Assembly: GCA_905250075.1 (NCBI GenBank)
Contig: CAJNOP010000020.1
Location: 192,214-256,213, forward strand
Source of the DNA: Rotaria sp. Silwood1
Taxonomy: Eukaryota; Rotifera; Eurotatoria; Philodinida; Philodinidae
Direction of reading: 5' to 3'
DNA: 64,000 nt
Below, piece after piece: positions 49,401 through 61,400 of this stretch (the stretch's first letter is position 1; the number at the start of each line of letters is the position of its first letter). Position numbers and translations under genes: made by a program. The notes under the pieces were generated by a model, which searched no databases, was not told the origin of the DNA, and saw only the letters and a list, made by a program, of their open reading frames with translations.

Positions 49401-51176
49401 GAAGCAAAAGAAAATATCCTTTACATATACACGATTTTTATAAAAGTAAACTGTAAAATAAAATTGTAATAATTCTTCAACAATGTACATAGGAAAATCT
49501 TTTTGAATTATTATACACGAATTGAGGACGTAAATAGAGAACATCAGCACTAAAAGTCGTTGAAAGATATTGAAGTGTTGAAAGAATGTTGAGATGTCAA
49601 GGATGTTATCATTGCAATTTATTCCTTGATACGAATTCGATTGTTGAAATTAGCTAGTAGTTTCAAAAGTTTGCTCTCTATGTACCAATATTAAATCATT
49701 AATAAAATTTATTTTCATATTCTCTTATGATTATCTTAGAGAGAGAAAGATCAAGGGTATGACTGCTCAATCTTGAAAAATTTTCGTTTTCTAACATTTT
49801 ACTTTTTTTTGTTTTTGGCTCATCTACTTCCGAAAAAAAACAACATTCGATCTTTTCCCTGCAAAATCCGGCCAACTTTTTGCAAATATCTTCAAATTAG
49901 TTTTTTGAGTCATCAATCTTCTCCTTAGTCTTGGTAATCTCGGAACACTGCTAGTCATAAATGAAAATCGAGCATTACGTTTAATAAGTGATGTTACATC
50001 TCTTTAGTGAAATTACATATCTATTATGTATCGTTAAATTTGATCAGTAAATAAAACACTCGAACATCAAAATCTATCCAATTGAAAGAAGATATGGTTG
50101 AATTGAAAATTCACTCGCATCCTTAGATAAAAACTCCTGAATTAGAATGTTGAAACTTATTTCTCGTTTCTGTTCGTCCTTGATTTCTTCATGAAATTAA
50201 ATGCTAGAAAACTAGACTTGATGTCAAAAAGAAGATAAAAATCATCTTTACATCTAAAGAAGATCAATTGATTCGATTTTTCTGAACTTTCTAGCAGTTG
50301 ATATTAAAGAGAAATATCGAACCTATGCTATGAGTCATAATTTGAGTATGATGTAAAAAATATTGAAATAACAAGAATACGCAAGAAAAAAAAATACAGA
50401 ATTGGACGAACGTAAAATACACGAAAACTTCTCGATTGGTAAGAATATTTAGATCAAGCTAGATAAATAATAATTAAATGAGAGAATAACCTGTTGAAAT
50501 TTGCTTTTTAAAATCTGAATTTTGTCTTACGAGATTTTTACAGTCATTTATAATCTAAAGCTTATTCTTCAGAGATTAAAAGTGAAAGTTTAGTAACTTT
50601 TTCTAAATAGTAACAAGACACCAACTCTTTTAAAAATCATAAATCCCTATGGACATTAGTAAAATATATTATGTGTATCATTCTACTTGAGATTCATACC
50701 AACCGATAGAGCTTGAGATTTTAAGTCTGCTGAACTCAACTCTGAATCACAAGTTCAAACAAATAAATATTCGAAAAATTGACATTCGATGAAGCTGTGG
50801 TAAATCCTTGACAGCACTAATAAATTTAAAACATATAGCAAAGCTATATATTTGATTTTATTATTCAAATATTTATTTTATTGAAGTTTCTACACAGAAT
50901 TTTAAGCTCTATTGACTATTATATGTCTCAAGTGTATAACGTCGCTCAGAGCATAGTTTATATCAATATATCCCATCTATGTCATTCATCTATAGTCCTT
51001 GATTACCTTATTTTGCATTTTTATAATAAAAAATATTTTAAAATATAAAAAAAAAATTTTTTTTTATTAAACTTGTTTAGGCATTAATTGCGGGTACCTT
51101 TGTTGGTTCATTATTATCCTATGGTGTTGTAGCTATATATGGTGATAATAAGTCACTATCGATTCAACATTTTTAA
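46409..51176 (+). CDS. Equilibrative nucleoside transporter (SLC29/ENT family)
   Basis: Exons 46409-46916, 48222-49009 and 51081-51176, all GT..AG with consistent phase (1392 nt, 463 residues; ENTs are about 450-480). The N-terminus has the ENT hallmark WLGLGVVLPFHFFIIADPYF in TM1. A conserved SLASTLPSRYIQSFISGHALGGLF spans the first junction and matches the ENT pattern P.rY.qa...G.a.gG.f. There are about eleven hydrophobic helices, with a large central loop rich in Ser/His (about residues 235-260) between TM6 and TM7, and GDTFGR in TM8. It should move nucleosides by facilitated diffusion across the plasma membrane. The member cannot be assigned within the family. Confidence 0.88.
46917..48221. 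other. ENT intron 1
   Basis: A 1305-nt AT-rich GT..AG intron with no recognisable internal element. Confidence 0.75.
49010..51080. other. ENT intron 2
   Basis: A 2071-nt GT..AG intron ahead of the 32-codon last exon. The stretch at about 49740-49830 shows partial similarity to part of IMP4 intron 5 (a CTTGAAAAATTTTCGTTTT-like block). No coding frame is supported. Confidence 0.65.
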
Positions 51177-51829
51177 TAATCATTCTTCATTTTTAATGTG
51201 AACAAAAGAAAAAGAAAAGAATCAATGATATATTTATATTTTTTTTTGTCTACTCATGTCTTTCATCATCGACAGGAATAAAAAACAAAAAATAAAAATT
51301 GAATCTTTTTTATTTTTATCTTTATCACATACCTACAGGTAAGTCATTCTTCTTTTTCTTCTTCTTCTTTCGTACTCATTTCCTTCAAAAGGCATTTTCC
51401 AATACGACCAGTGGCGTACGCAGGGGGGGAGGGGTTCGGCCCCCCACTTGAGACGTAAAAGTCCTGCAGGAGGGTACAGGGAAAAATATTTTCGCGTGAT
51501 AAAACTTTTTTTGCGCCATGGCACCCCCCCCCCCCCCGGCGAAGTTGGGCCTCCTCCTTGAAAAATTTCTGCGTACGCCACTGAATACGACATAAGAGAA
51601 AAAAAATGGAGCAGATCAAGTTTTTTTTTCTTGGGTTGTTTTTTTACCTTTCCTGTTTATTTTATCGCTGATTTACACTTCTTTTAGATGGGTATGGTTG
51701 TTGTTTTATTTTCCTGTTCTTCCTTTTTCACGTGCATTTAAGACGACCATAAGTGTTTCTTTTTATTTTCACTTTTGCACATAATTTCTTTTTCTTTCCA
51801 ACATTACCTATATTTTTTCGTAAGAAAAA
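51177..51829. other. ENT to RBR intergenic spacer
   Basis: 653 bases between two co-oriented genes, interrupted by the hAT-type MITE at 51409-51583. The frames on the minus strand across the MITE (rich in Gly/Pro from the G and C runs) are artefacts. Confidence 0.7.
51401..51591. mobile_element. hAT-type MITE with perfect 8-bp target duplication
   Basis: The element spans 51409-51583 (175 bp). The terminal inverted repeats are perfect over 15 bp: CAGTGGCGTACGCAG at the left and CTGCGTACGCCACTG at the right. It is flanked by identical 8-mers AATACGAC at 51401-51408 and 51584-51591, the target duplication length of hAT transposons. It is strikingly GC-rich compared with its surroundings, with a G run at the left and a run of about 14 C near the right, and has no coding capacity. 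The intact duplication and perfect ends suggest recent movement by an autonomous hAT relative elsewhere. Confidence 0.92.
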
Positions 51830-52861
51830 ATGTCATCGACAACGCGCAAAGAAGTACGACCAACAACAGCAGAAACAAAAGGAGATAAGAAGAAAACTTT
51901 ATGTGGTGCTTGCGAATCAGAATTAGAACCTGACCATCCAGGTATACAATGTGTACAAGGACATCATTTTTGTACAGATTGTTCAAAACAAATTATTAAT
52001 TTATTCTTTTCTGATCCACAAAATTATATACCTTTACGTTGTGTTCTATGTCGTGTTGAATTAAATACAAATGTATTTGAGCGACAATTAACACCTGAAC
52101 AACTTGAATTTTATCATCAACATATGTTAGTATTAGTTTGGGCAAAACAATTAGTTGGAGAAGATGAACGTTTAGATAATTGTCCATTTTGTAGTTTTGC
52201 TGTTATACGTAGTATAAATGATACAAGTATATTTCATTGTCAACGTTCAGATTGTGGTAAAGCATCATGTTTAATATGTCGAAAATCTTGTCCAAAACTT
52301 CGTAGTAATTATGCTACTGCAGCACAACAAACTGAAATGATGCAACATTTTATATGTGAATCATTAAGAACAGAAAAATTTTTATTTGATCAAGCTATTG
52401 AAAATGGACAAAAAGTTCCATGTCCTAAATGTGGTTTATCTGGTATGAAAGATGATTCTTGTACACATATGGCATGTCCAACATGTTCACAAATATGGTG
52501 TTATTTTTGTGGTAAATCTGTTGAAAAATGTGATAAAACAAGTAGTGGAAAAAATACTATATATGATCATAACCATAATTGGGATACGAATCCAAATCGT
52601 TGTCCAATGTATTTTACACAAATTCAAGATATTGATAAACGATGGGCAGATAATGAACAAGATTGTTTAACTATGTTTCATCGTATTCGTACATTACGTT
52701 TATTACGTGAAGTATTTGAAAAACTTGGTAAAGAACGTATTAATGCATTAAATAGTCATTTTCATTCACTGGATGCATGTGGTTTTTCATTGAATGAAAT
52801 ACTTCATGAAGATTTAACATTAATTCGAAGGCGAAATAGTTATCACCGTAAAAATAATTAA
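51830..52861 (+). CDS. RBR-type (RING-in-between-RING) E3 ubiquitin ligase
   Basis: A single exon of 343 residues. RING1 spans about residues 25-75 (Cys25, Cys28, Cys41, His45/46, Cys48, Cys51, Cys71, Cys74). The in-between-RING domain spans about 118-176 with Cys118, Cys121, Cys137, Cys142, Cys147, Cys150, His173 and Cys176. RING2 spans about 198-229 with CPKCG...DDSCTHMACPTC...WCYFCGK. By alignment with HHARI and parkin RING2, Cys211 (in DDSC) is the catalytic Cys that accepts ubiquitin as a thioester. The C-terminal region after the RBR is helical and charged, without an Ariadne-length domain or known substrate-binding module, and there is no N-terminal UBL. The short, single-exon form suggests a lineage-specific member. 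Confidence 0.88.
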   Translation: MSSTTRKEVRPTTAETKGDKKKTLCGACESELEPDHPGIQCVQGHHFCTDCSKQIINLFFSDPQNYIPLRCVLCRVELNTNVFERQLTPEQLEFYHQHMLVLVWAKQLVGEDERLDNCPFCSFAVIRSINDTSIFHCQRSDCGKASCLICRKSCPKLRSNYATAAQQTEMMQHFICESLRTEKFLFDQAIENGQKVPCPKCGLSGMKDDSCTHMACPTCSQIWCYFCGKSVEKCDKTSSGKNTIYDHNHNWDTNPNRCPMYFTQIQDIDKRWADNEQDCLTMFHRIRTLRLLREVFEKLGKERINALNSHFHSLDACGFSLNEILHEDLTLIRRRNSYHRKNN

Positions 52862-52988
52862 TAATATTGATAATTTTTTGTTTTCTTCCGCATTTTTTTT
52901 TTAATGTGATAATAAAAAGAAAGAAAAAAGGAAAAAGGAGTATGGTTATTTTTTTTCTTTTTTTGTATTAAGAAAACAAAAGAATAAC

Positions 52989-53002
52989 AAAAAATATTTT
53001 AG
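52989..53002 (+). promoter_or_regulatory. Probable trans-splice acceptor abutting the IMP4 start codon
   Basis: AAAAATATTTTAG ends at 53002 and the ATG follows at once at 53003. The preceding gene stops only 141 bases upstream, and no donor or 5' exon is visible between them. An acceptor with zero-length 5' UTR is best explained by spliced-leader addition. Confidence 0.5.
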
Positions 53003-55210
53003 ATGTTGAGAAGACAAGCACGTTTAAGACGTGAATATATATATAAAAAAACAATTGAACAACGACAAAAGACGATTGAAGATAAAAAAAAACGTCTCAA
53101 ACAAGCTATTGATGGTAAAATATTATTATATGTGTCATCAAAATAGATTTTTTTTTGTTTTTTTTTTATATAGAAAATAGAAAAATACCAACAGATCTTC
53201 GTGATGATGCATTAAAATTACAACAACAAACTGATTGGGATGATGCCGGTGGTGAAGGTATAAATTATTTAATTTTAAAATGATGAAAATTTATCAATTA
53301 TTTTGTTTTGTTTGTTTGTTTTTTGAATAGGTATTCTTTCAGCTGAAGATGATGAATATCGTTGGGCTGGTGTTGAAGATCCTAAAGTTATAATAACAAC
53401 ATCACATGATCCAAGTTCAAAATTAAAACAATTTTCTAAAGTAATAAATGGAAAAAGAAAAACATTTACGACAATTTTCCTATCGATATATTTTTGCAAC
53501 TACTTGAGCAATTTTAACAAATGAATTGTTCTTTATAAATTGTATAACTTTTTACGCAGCATCTTTTGGTATATTTTACTTTTTTTTTAAATATAATGTA
53601 TTAGGTGATGAAATGAAATGAATTATTCGCGTAGAAAAAATAATGATCTTTTCACATCGTTGAAAATCAGTCGAACAGAATTTAGCTTTTTTTTTTTGAA
53701 AACAAAAAAAATCAGTTTTACTTTGTAAATTGCGACCGTTTATTGTACCCCACCTGTTACTTTTAGAGAACGAAAAATATATGTAACAAACTTCTTTTAT
53801 TGACGCTCTTACTTCTTGAGCTAGAACCTTTATTTTTTACACAATAAGTACACTTTTATAAATGCTCTTTAAAATGACTATTTATTGATTGAAATTGCTC
53901 AATTTGTTGGAAAAATAAATCGATAAGAAAATTGTCGCGAACTTTTTTTTTCTCCACCTTAAATATAATTAAATGATTTTTAATTAAAATGAATTATTTC
54001 ATCTTAGGAACTAAATCGTTTAATACCAAATTCTCAACGTATTAATCGTGGTAATTATAATACTCGACAAATAGTTGAAGCTTGTCGTAGTAATCAAGTA
54101 ACTGATCTAATACTTGTTCAAGAAACAAGAGGTGTACCTGGTTTGTATAAATCACCATTATTTTCTTTTTTAAAAAAACAACCTTATCAATTTATTTTTT
54201 CAGATGTTATTCAAATAACTCATTTTCCTTATGGGTAAGTATGAAAATAAAAAACTATTGGCACAATTCCTATAGACTTAAAATATGAAACACAATGTAG
54301 CTGCTGTTCGTCATCATAGAGAAATCGTTTTATTTTATCTTTATTATTCTCTTCAGAAATTTAATAAGTAGTTGAAGTGTTATAACAAAATGTTAGTCAT
54401 ATACGATCTTTGATTCTATATCGATAACGTCTGTCATAGTTAGGCATATCACTTAATCAATAATAATGGTACTCAATATCAAGGAATGCGCCCAGCGAAG
54501 AGGAAGTGATCCTCTCTTCATCTTAGAAAATTTTCGTTTTTTTTCTTTCTCATGGTTAAATTTTTCATAGTCTGCGAAAGATTGAAATTTCAACTTTGAT
54601 TGTATTTCAAAAAAATTTAATTTCTTCTCGTTTTTTTTTTAGACCAACAGCATCATTTTCATTGAGTAATGTTGTTATGCGTCATGATGTACCTAATGTT
54701 GGACCTATGTCTGAACAATATCCACATCTCATATTTTCAAATATGACATCAAAATTAGGACAACGAACAATGAATATACTTAAATATTTATTTCCTGTAC
54801 CAAAAGAAGATAGTCATAGAACGATTACATTTGTTAATCAAGATGATTATATATCATTTCGGTTAGATATAAAATATCAAAAAAAAAAAAAAATAAAGAA
54901 ATAAAGATTTGTATTAATTCTAAACAAAATTTTATTTTTTTTTTTAAGTCATCATATATACAAAAAAAATGAAGGTCAAATTGAATTAACAGAACTTGGT
55001 CCACGTTTTGAAATGAAATGTAAGAATGTTGTTTGATTAATAGAGTATCTTTACTATAATAGAAATTTTTTTTTATATTGTTTAGTATATCAAATAAAAT
55101 TAGGTACAATTGATCAATTAGATGCATGCGATACTGAATGGCAATATCGTCCATATATGAATACAACTAAAAAACGGCAATTTCTCACAAATGAAAATGA
55201 TAAAGAATAA
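53003..55210 (+). CDS. IMP4: IMP4, U3 small nucleolar ribonucleoprotein protein
   Basis: Eight exons: 53003-53114, 53174-53257, 53331-53440, 54008-54140, 54204-54234, 54643-54861, 54949-55019 and 55086-55210. All are GT..AG and the phases close (885 nt, 294 residues; human IMP4 is 291). It is collinear with animal IMP4 throughout: MLRRQARLRREYIYKK at the start, DDAGGEG and DDEYRWAGVEDPKV, then the Brix domain with ITTSHDPSSKLKQF, FPYGPTASFSLSNVVMRHD, PHLIFSNMTSKLG, YLFPVPKEDSHRTITF and NQDDYISFRHHIYKK, and a C-terminal W.YRPYMNTTKKR. IMP4 is part of the small-subunit processome, binding U3 snoRNA with MPP10 and IMP3 for 18S rRNA maturation in the nucleolus. The introns are mostly 59-87 nt; two are longer (567 and 408 nt). 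Confidence 0.97.
54260..54590. repeat. Dispersed-repeat copy in IMP4 intron 5
   Basis: Part of the intron resembles the intergenic stretch at about 2095-2250: TGTAG.TGCTGTT, then TTTTATCT, then TTCAGAAAT and AATAAG.AGT in the same order. The fit is partial. A weaker match to its first few tens of bases (GGCACAGTTCCTTTGAAG) is in cadherin intron 1 near 33150. Confidence 0.45.
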
Positions 55211-55465
55211 AAATTAGAAAAAAAGAAATGTTTCCTTTTTTTTTTTTGTTATGTCTGTTTGTTATAGGAAGTTTATGGCTTCTATTTAAAGAGAAAAGGA
55301 AAAAAAACAAAGAACATCACGTTGTTTTTTTTTGCTTCTGTTTTTCAGATAAATTCTTGTTCTTTTTTTTTACATTTTTTACATTAAATGAATGTAGGAA
55401 ATTTGAACTAATTTTTAAAATGTTGCTCAAACAATTAATTTAATATCATTTTTAAACAATAAAAT

Positions 55466-58400
55466 ATGTCGTTATTTAAAGCACGCGAATGGTGGTCTTG
55501 TCAAGTTGGTTCAGGAGAACAATTTGATTATGGTTGTCTAAAAGTTGGATCATTTACTGAAGATTTAACTAGTAAATTGAGATATATAAATTCACTATAT
55601 ATTGATTCACTTGTTTGTTTGTTTTTTTTACTTATTTAGATAAAATTGTCGTTGGTAGTCATCAAGGTATACTTCGAATCTATAGTCCAAGTTCTTCACA
55701 ATCCGATTCAATAACAAATAATCATGCAAATGATTTACTTTTGGAAAAAAATCTTGGCATGCCAATTATACAAATTGAAATTGGAAAATTTGTTAGGTAA
55801 AAAAAAGAAATTCAAATTTTTATTGATGAACAACAAAAATTCTTTTTTATTTTTAGTACTTCATCTGTTAATCAAATAGCTATTTTATTCTCTCAAAAAA
55901 TTTCTGTTTATGATTATAATGGTTAATAAAAAAAAAAAAAATAATTTATTTTTATATAAAAATTCGATTTTATTTTTAGAACAATCCGGTATGACAGAAC
56001 ATGGTCGACAAATTGATTTAGAATTAAATTATGAACATAATTTAAATCGACCAACATTTAATATGTGTAAAGGACAATTTGGTAGTGGTGGAAGAGGAAG
56101 TAAAGCAAATATATATATATATATATTTGTTTTTTCTTAATTAAATTTAAAATTTTATTAGATAAAGAATCATCGAATTATGAATATATTTGTGTACAAA
56201 CACTTGATGGTGTTTTATATGTATTCGAACATGAACGACAATCAATGGTTAAATCTCTTCCGAATACTTATTTACCTGGACCTATTTGTTATTTATCTCG
56301 ATCAGATGCTATTATTACTGTTTCAAGTAATCATCAGCTTGAATGTTATAAGTAAGTTGAAAATATTTAGTTGATTTTTTTTCAACAATGAATGTTTTCA
56401 AATATCAAATCATTTATAAGTTTCTTGTAGATTTTCATGAACTATAAATACAATTATGTACTTCTCTTCTGCTAAACATGTATCAGAAAAGCTCATGAGA
56501 AAAGTTTTCCAATTGATAAATCACTATAGAGTCTAGGTTATGTGTATTATATAGATCCGAATGAGTTATGAACATCTTGAAAAGAGTTTCGTGCTGTGAT
56601 GTCCTCAGAAACAAACTGTATTTCAAATTTCGACTTGAAGAGAATAGTTTATTGTGAAAGTTTCAGATTATTTTGTTATTCCTATTTAATGATACGATTA
56701 CAATAAAAGCGAGTTTGTTTTTTTTTACTAAACTATTCCTATTAAGATCTATATTTGTGTATTATTTAAAAGAGAAAATTCAAACATTAATTTTCATATC
56801 ATTCCTCTAGTGAATTATGGCATTATACTGAAAAATGCAATATCTCAGGAACAATAAACTAATAACCTGGATTTTTTTAAGAATATTCATAGGTTCACTA
56901 GAACCTATCTGATGCACATAGTCTCTCGTTGAAAATCGATTTGATACTTGAAAAATTTTCATCGTTATTTAATAGAAATTTTAATTTAAAAAATTCATAG
57001 ATATCAAACATTAGCGATATCAAGTGGTGTTGAACATGGATCAAATAAAGATACACGACGAAAAGGTTTGGATGATGATTCATCATTATCTGTTCCACAA
57101 ACATCAAAACGAGTATTACCTGAATGGTCATTTAATTTGGGTGAATGTGCACTTGGCATACAAACAACACAACGTGTAAGAAGTACAGCACAAATAATTG
57201 TTGTTTTAGGTAAAAAAACAAAACACATTACAAGATAATTTTTTTATTCAAAAAAATAAAAATTGATGTATTTAATAAATTTAGGTGAACGAAATTTATT
57301 TGGTCTTCATGATAATGGACAATTAATCTTTATGAGTAAATTTGAATATAATCCAAGTACATTTATTATTTATAATACTGAAACCAATAATAATGGTAAG
57401 ATTATATGTTCTAATACATAGAATAATAACTTAGACACAACAAAAGTAGCATTTAGTCTTTACAAAATCGTTCCGATAAAAAAAAATCACTGATTAATAG
57501 TGATGTTTAGATTTTATTTCTTACATTAGAATTTATGAGAAAGCTTCAATAGTTTTTCATATTTCTCAGAACTTAGTTTTGATAAACTAAGGCATCAGTT
57601 AAAACAGATTTATAATATAGGAATCACAAAAAGTACCGAAACTAAGATCCTTTAGCTTTGCAGTTTGATCACAAGTAAAATATATTGAACACTGATCACA
57701 AGAATTTAATCGATCTTGATACGGATGAGCTTGAAAATCAACATAAAGTTTTACTTTCGACGAGAATATCTCAACATAGAAAACAAACTTAATGATGTTA
57801 GATCTCTCATTCAGTGCTGTCTCTATCATCAACAAAGAACTTCATGTCAAATGTTTTTAGTTTATTTGATTTATGAAATAATCTTTGGGTAATCATTGAA
57901 AAACGATCTATAATATCTCTGACCAATGTTAACTGTTCATCCTTTGCCTTGCTTAAGATTATAGTAGATTGAAGTACCTTATCTATCACACAATATAAAT
58001 CTATCGACTTTCGATTACTGCTTGCAATCAGTATTTATCGAATTCTATTTATAATTAAAATTAATTTAGTATCACAATCTGATTCATCAAATACTGGTGT
58101 TCGATATATAATTGGTACACATTCTCATACATTATTTATTTCTCAAGATGCTCATATTCGTTGGGCAGCTCATATTGATTTTGTTCCTGTTCAAATCGAA
58201 GTATGCACTATTCAGTAAGTTTATAAATCAAAGTTTAATAAAAATTTCTTATTTAAAAACAAAAAAAAAAAAATTCTTTTTTTTTTCTCAGAAATATACG
58301 TGGTATGATTTGTACGTTAAGTGAAACCGGTTTATTACAATGTTGTTATTTGGGTACTGATCCTGTTTCAACATCCATTCCAACTATAATGCCAAGTACA

Positions 58401-61400
58401 ACAATTAATGTTCAAGATGCTGAAGAACAATTATCAAAATTAAATAAACAAATAAAACAAGCAATGAATGATCCAAGTAGAATATTTGTATATTTAATTA
58501 TGATTTTAGTTGTAGTAAAAAATGTTTTTTCTTTTTTTTTTTTTTTCGTCGTTATCTTATTTAGCTTTAGTAATAAAACGAAAAGCAAATGCACAAGTTA
58601 TAATTCAAATTGATGATACAAATCAATATTCTGTAAGTTAATTGTTTTTGTGTTTTTGTTTTTGAACAAATTTATTTTTCTTTTTTAAATAAATTTTTTT
58701 AGACAACAGATGATACAAAATTTCAAAGAAGTGATACTGATTCTATTGTACCATTATTACGTTTAAATCTACGTGTAAAATGTAATGAAGCTATACAAAA
58801 TGTTCTTCTTACTGTTCATGTTCACAGTCCATTATGTGCACAACCAAATGAAATTCGAATGGGTCATATTGGTGGTTTGTATTTTAATATAATATTTAAT
58901 CAAAAAACAAAAAAAAAAAATTGTTTTTGTTTTAGGTATAGCTGCTATTGGTACAACAACAGTTTCATTTTGGATGCGAGATGATCTTACACCATGGAAT
59001 CTTGATGCTACATTTACAGTTTCATACAATACATTGTCAGATAGTAAGTTATATCATATGTTTAATAATAAAGATTTTAAATATTAGAAAACATGATTGT
59101 TTTTATTTCTAAATATGTTGTGAGTATCGAGAAATTTAAGTATTTATATAATAATCTTAAGTCTTTTATTGTTTTGATTTATATGAATGACTACAAAAAA
59201 ATCTTTTTTTCTTTAGGTGTTTGTCATACTATTCAAAAAGCTTACAAATTACCATTAAAACTTGTTGCACGTTCATTCCAACAACCATCTTCAGCTTCTA
59301 CTGCTGGTCAATGTAAAATAACATTAGGCGCTAATAAACCTGTAGTCGATTTGAATACAGTTTTTCCTGGTAAGAATATTTTATATTTAATACTTTTCTT
59401 AGATGACTTTCAAATTTTAAAATACGAAATAGTTTTTAAATGGTTCAGTTTTATAGAGCAAAGTTTACTTCACAAAATATGCTATTTGCTTTTGCATGAC
59501 AGATTTTTAAATTTTCGTATTATTAAAAGCAGTTTTTCAAACAACGATTTTCCAACCAATGTCGATTTTCATTGAAACTAACTCTTTAGTAGAAACGCAT
59601 AGGTCAATGAAAAATTCTGTTTCTAATGAACTACTTCTAAGTCTAACTAAACTTCTCAACGCCATGGAAGCCGCTCTCCGGAATTTCTAAAATGGTCAAG
59701 TATTCAAAAACTTCATTGGAGGCGACTATTATGAAGATCGCTATTAAATAAAATTGTTCATTTGTAATAATGTCACAAACCCTATTTCTCAGACAAAGTT
59801 AGTGATAATAGAATACATAATGATCATGATTTTAGATATTGACAAAAAATAAAAATGATTTCTAGATATTCTTCTCAATAATGAATATTTGACATCTTGA
59901 GAAACATTTTTTGTATATGTAGACAATGCGTTATCAATTCAAAATTTAATAGCATATACAAAACTTTGCTCGAAAATCTATATTTGGAGAAATAATTTAT
60001 TTGTCTTTTTTTGTATTGACCGAAAAAAAAAGAGTGAATATTTTGTGCCATAATTGTGAAAAATTCAAATAAAAAATAATTTTCTTTCTTTTTTTTAGAA
60101 CTTTCTAATGGAGAATATAATCAACAACAAGGTTTAACAACTCGATTTTATGGTTCAAATGAGAATGTATCCATATTAGCATCATCTAAATCACGTATAT
60201 AATCATTTTTGAGTTAAATTTTATTAATTTAATTCTCTATCTTTTTGTTTTTACTAGAAAAATATCGTTTTCAAAGTGATTCTCTTTCAAGTATTTGGCT
60301 TTTTTGTCATTTACTTATTGAACAATTAAGTATAAGATCAACAATTGAATTTGAATTTGGTGATCCATTACCATTAAATGATTATTTTTTATTAATTGAT
60401 CATCATTATGAATTACGTGTTGAATGTGAACAAATTAATGCAACATTAGATATATGTTCAAAACAATTTCGTGCTATACAAAAACGTTTATTAAATAAAT
60501 TTAAAGATAAAACACCAACATTACTTGATAATTTAGATATTTTACTTGAAAATACAAATCAACAGGTTTAGTTTTTAACAAAATAAATAAATAAATAATT
60601 TTTCTTAATTCTATTGTTTTTCTTTTATTATAATTTTAGATTCTTGCATTAGCTGATCGTTATGAACAATGTCGTTATGAATTAAATCGATGTTCACATG
60701 ATTTATCATGTGCAACAAAACTTATATGTCTTCTTTTAAAAATTAGTGTGAATCTTTCAAATGAAAATACGCAATTATTAAATGCTATTTTATCACCTGT
60801 AATATCAGATGATAATGAACAAGTAAAAATTACTTTCATATTTCCTTCATTTTAACTATTTTTATTGAATAACAATTCATTTAGAGAATGTAATAGTTGA
60901 AGATTTCTCATCCTAAAAAAAAAATCGTAGGTGAAATACATTTAACTGTAGTGGATAAGTAATGATAAAGTCTTCAGCTCTATATTATGATGTTTTCGAA
61001 AAATATTCAATAAACTAAAGTCAAAAAAAAATAGTATATTTAACAATCTGAAATTCTCTGTGCATACTGTCATTCTATATTTTTAATTAGAACAAGTAGG
61101 TTATATTGAAGTGTGTGAAAAAAAAGTCTTTTTTATTTTAAATTATATTATACGGAAAAAAAGAGATGCTAATTTCAATATATCAAAAAATAGTCTTCTA
61201 TTTATAGAAATGTTTTTTAGTGTAATAATAGAAAAGCTTTATTTTTCAAAACGAGCTCTTTGAGGTATTGCGGCTTTACATGCTTCCTCGAACAAAAAAA
61301 AAGCAATTATATATAATAAAACTCGTTCGAGAGTTCTAGAATGCATGATTATAAAAAACATAGATAGAGAAAAATACTTCCGGTTTTTTTTGCGAAAAGA

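Noticed and set aside
51333-51619. Gly/Pro-rich minus-strand frames
   Set aside because: They are generated by the G and C runs of the hAT-type MITE and the frame is open by chance.
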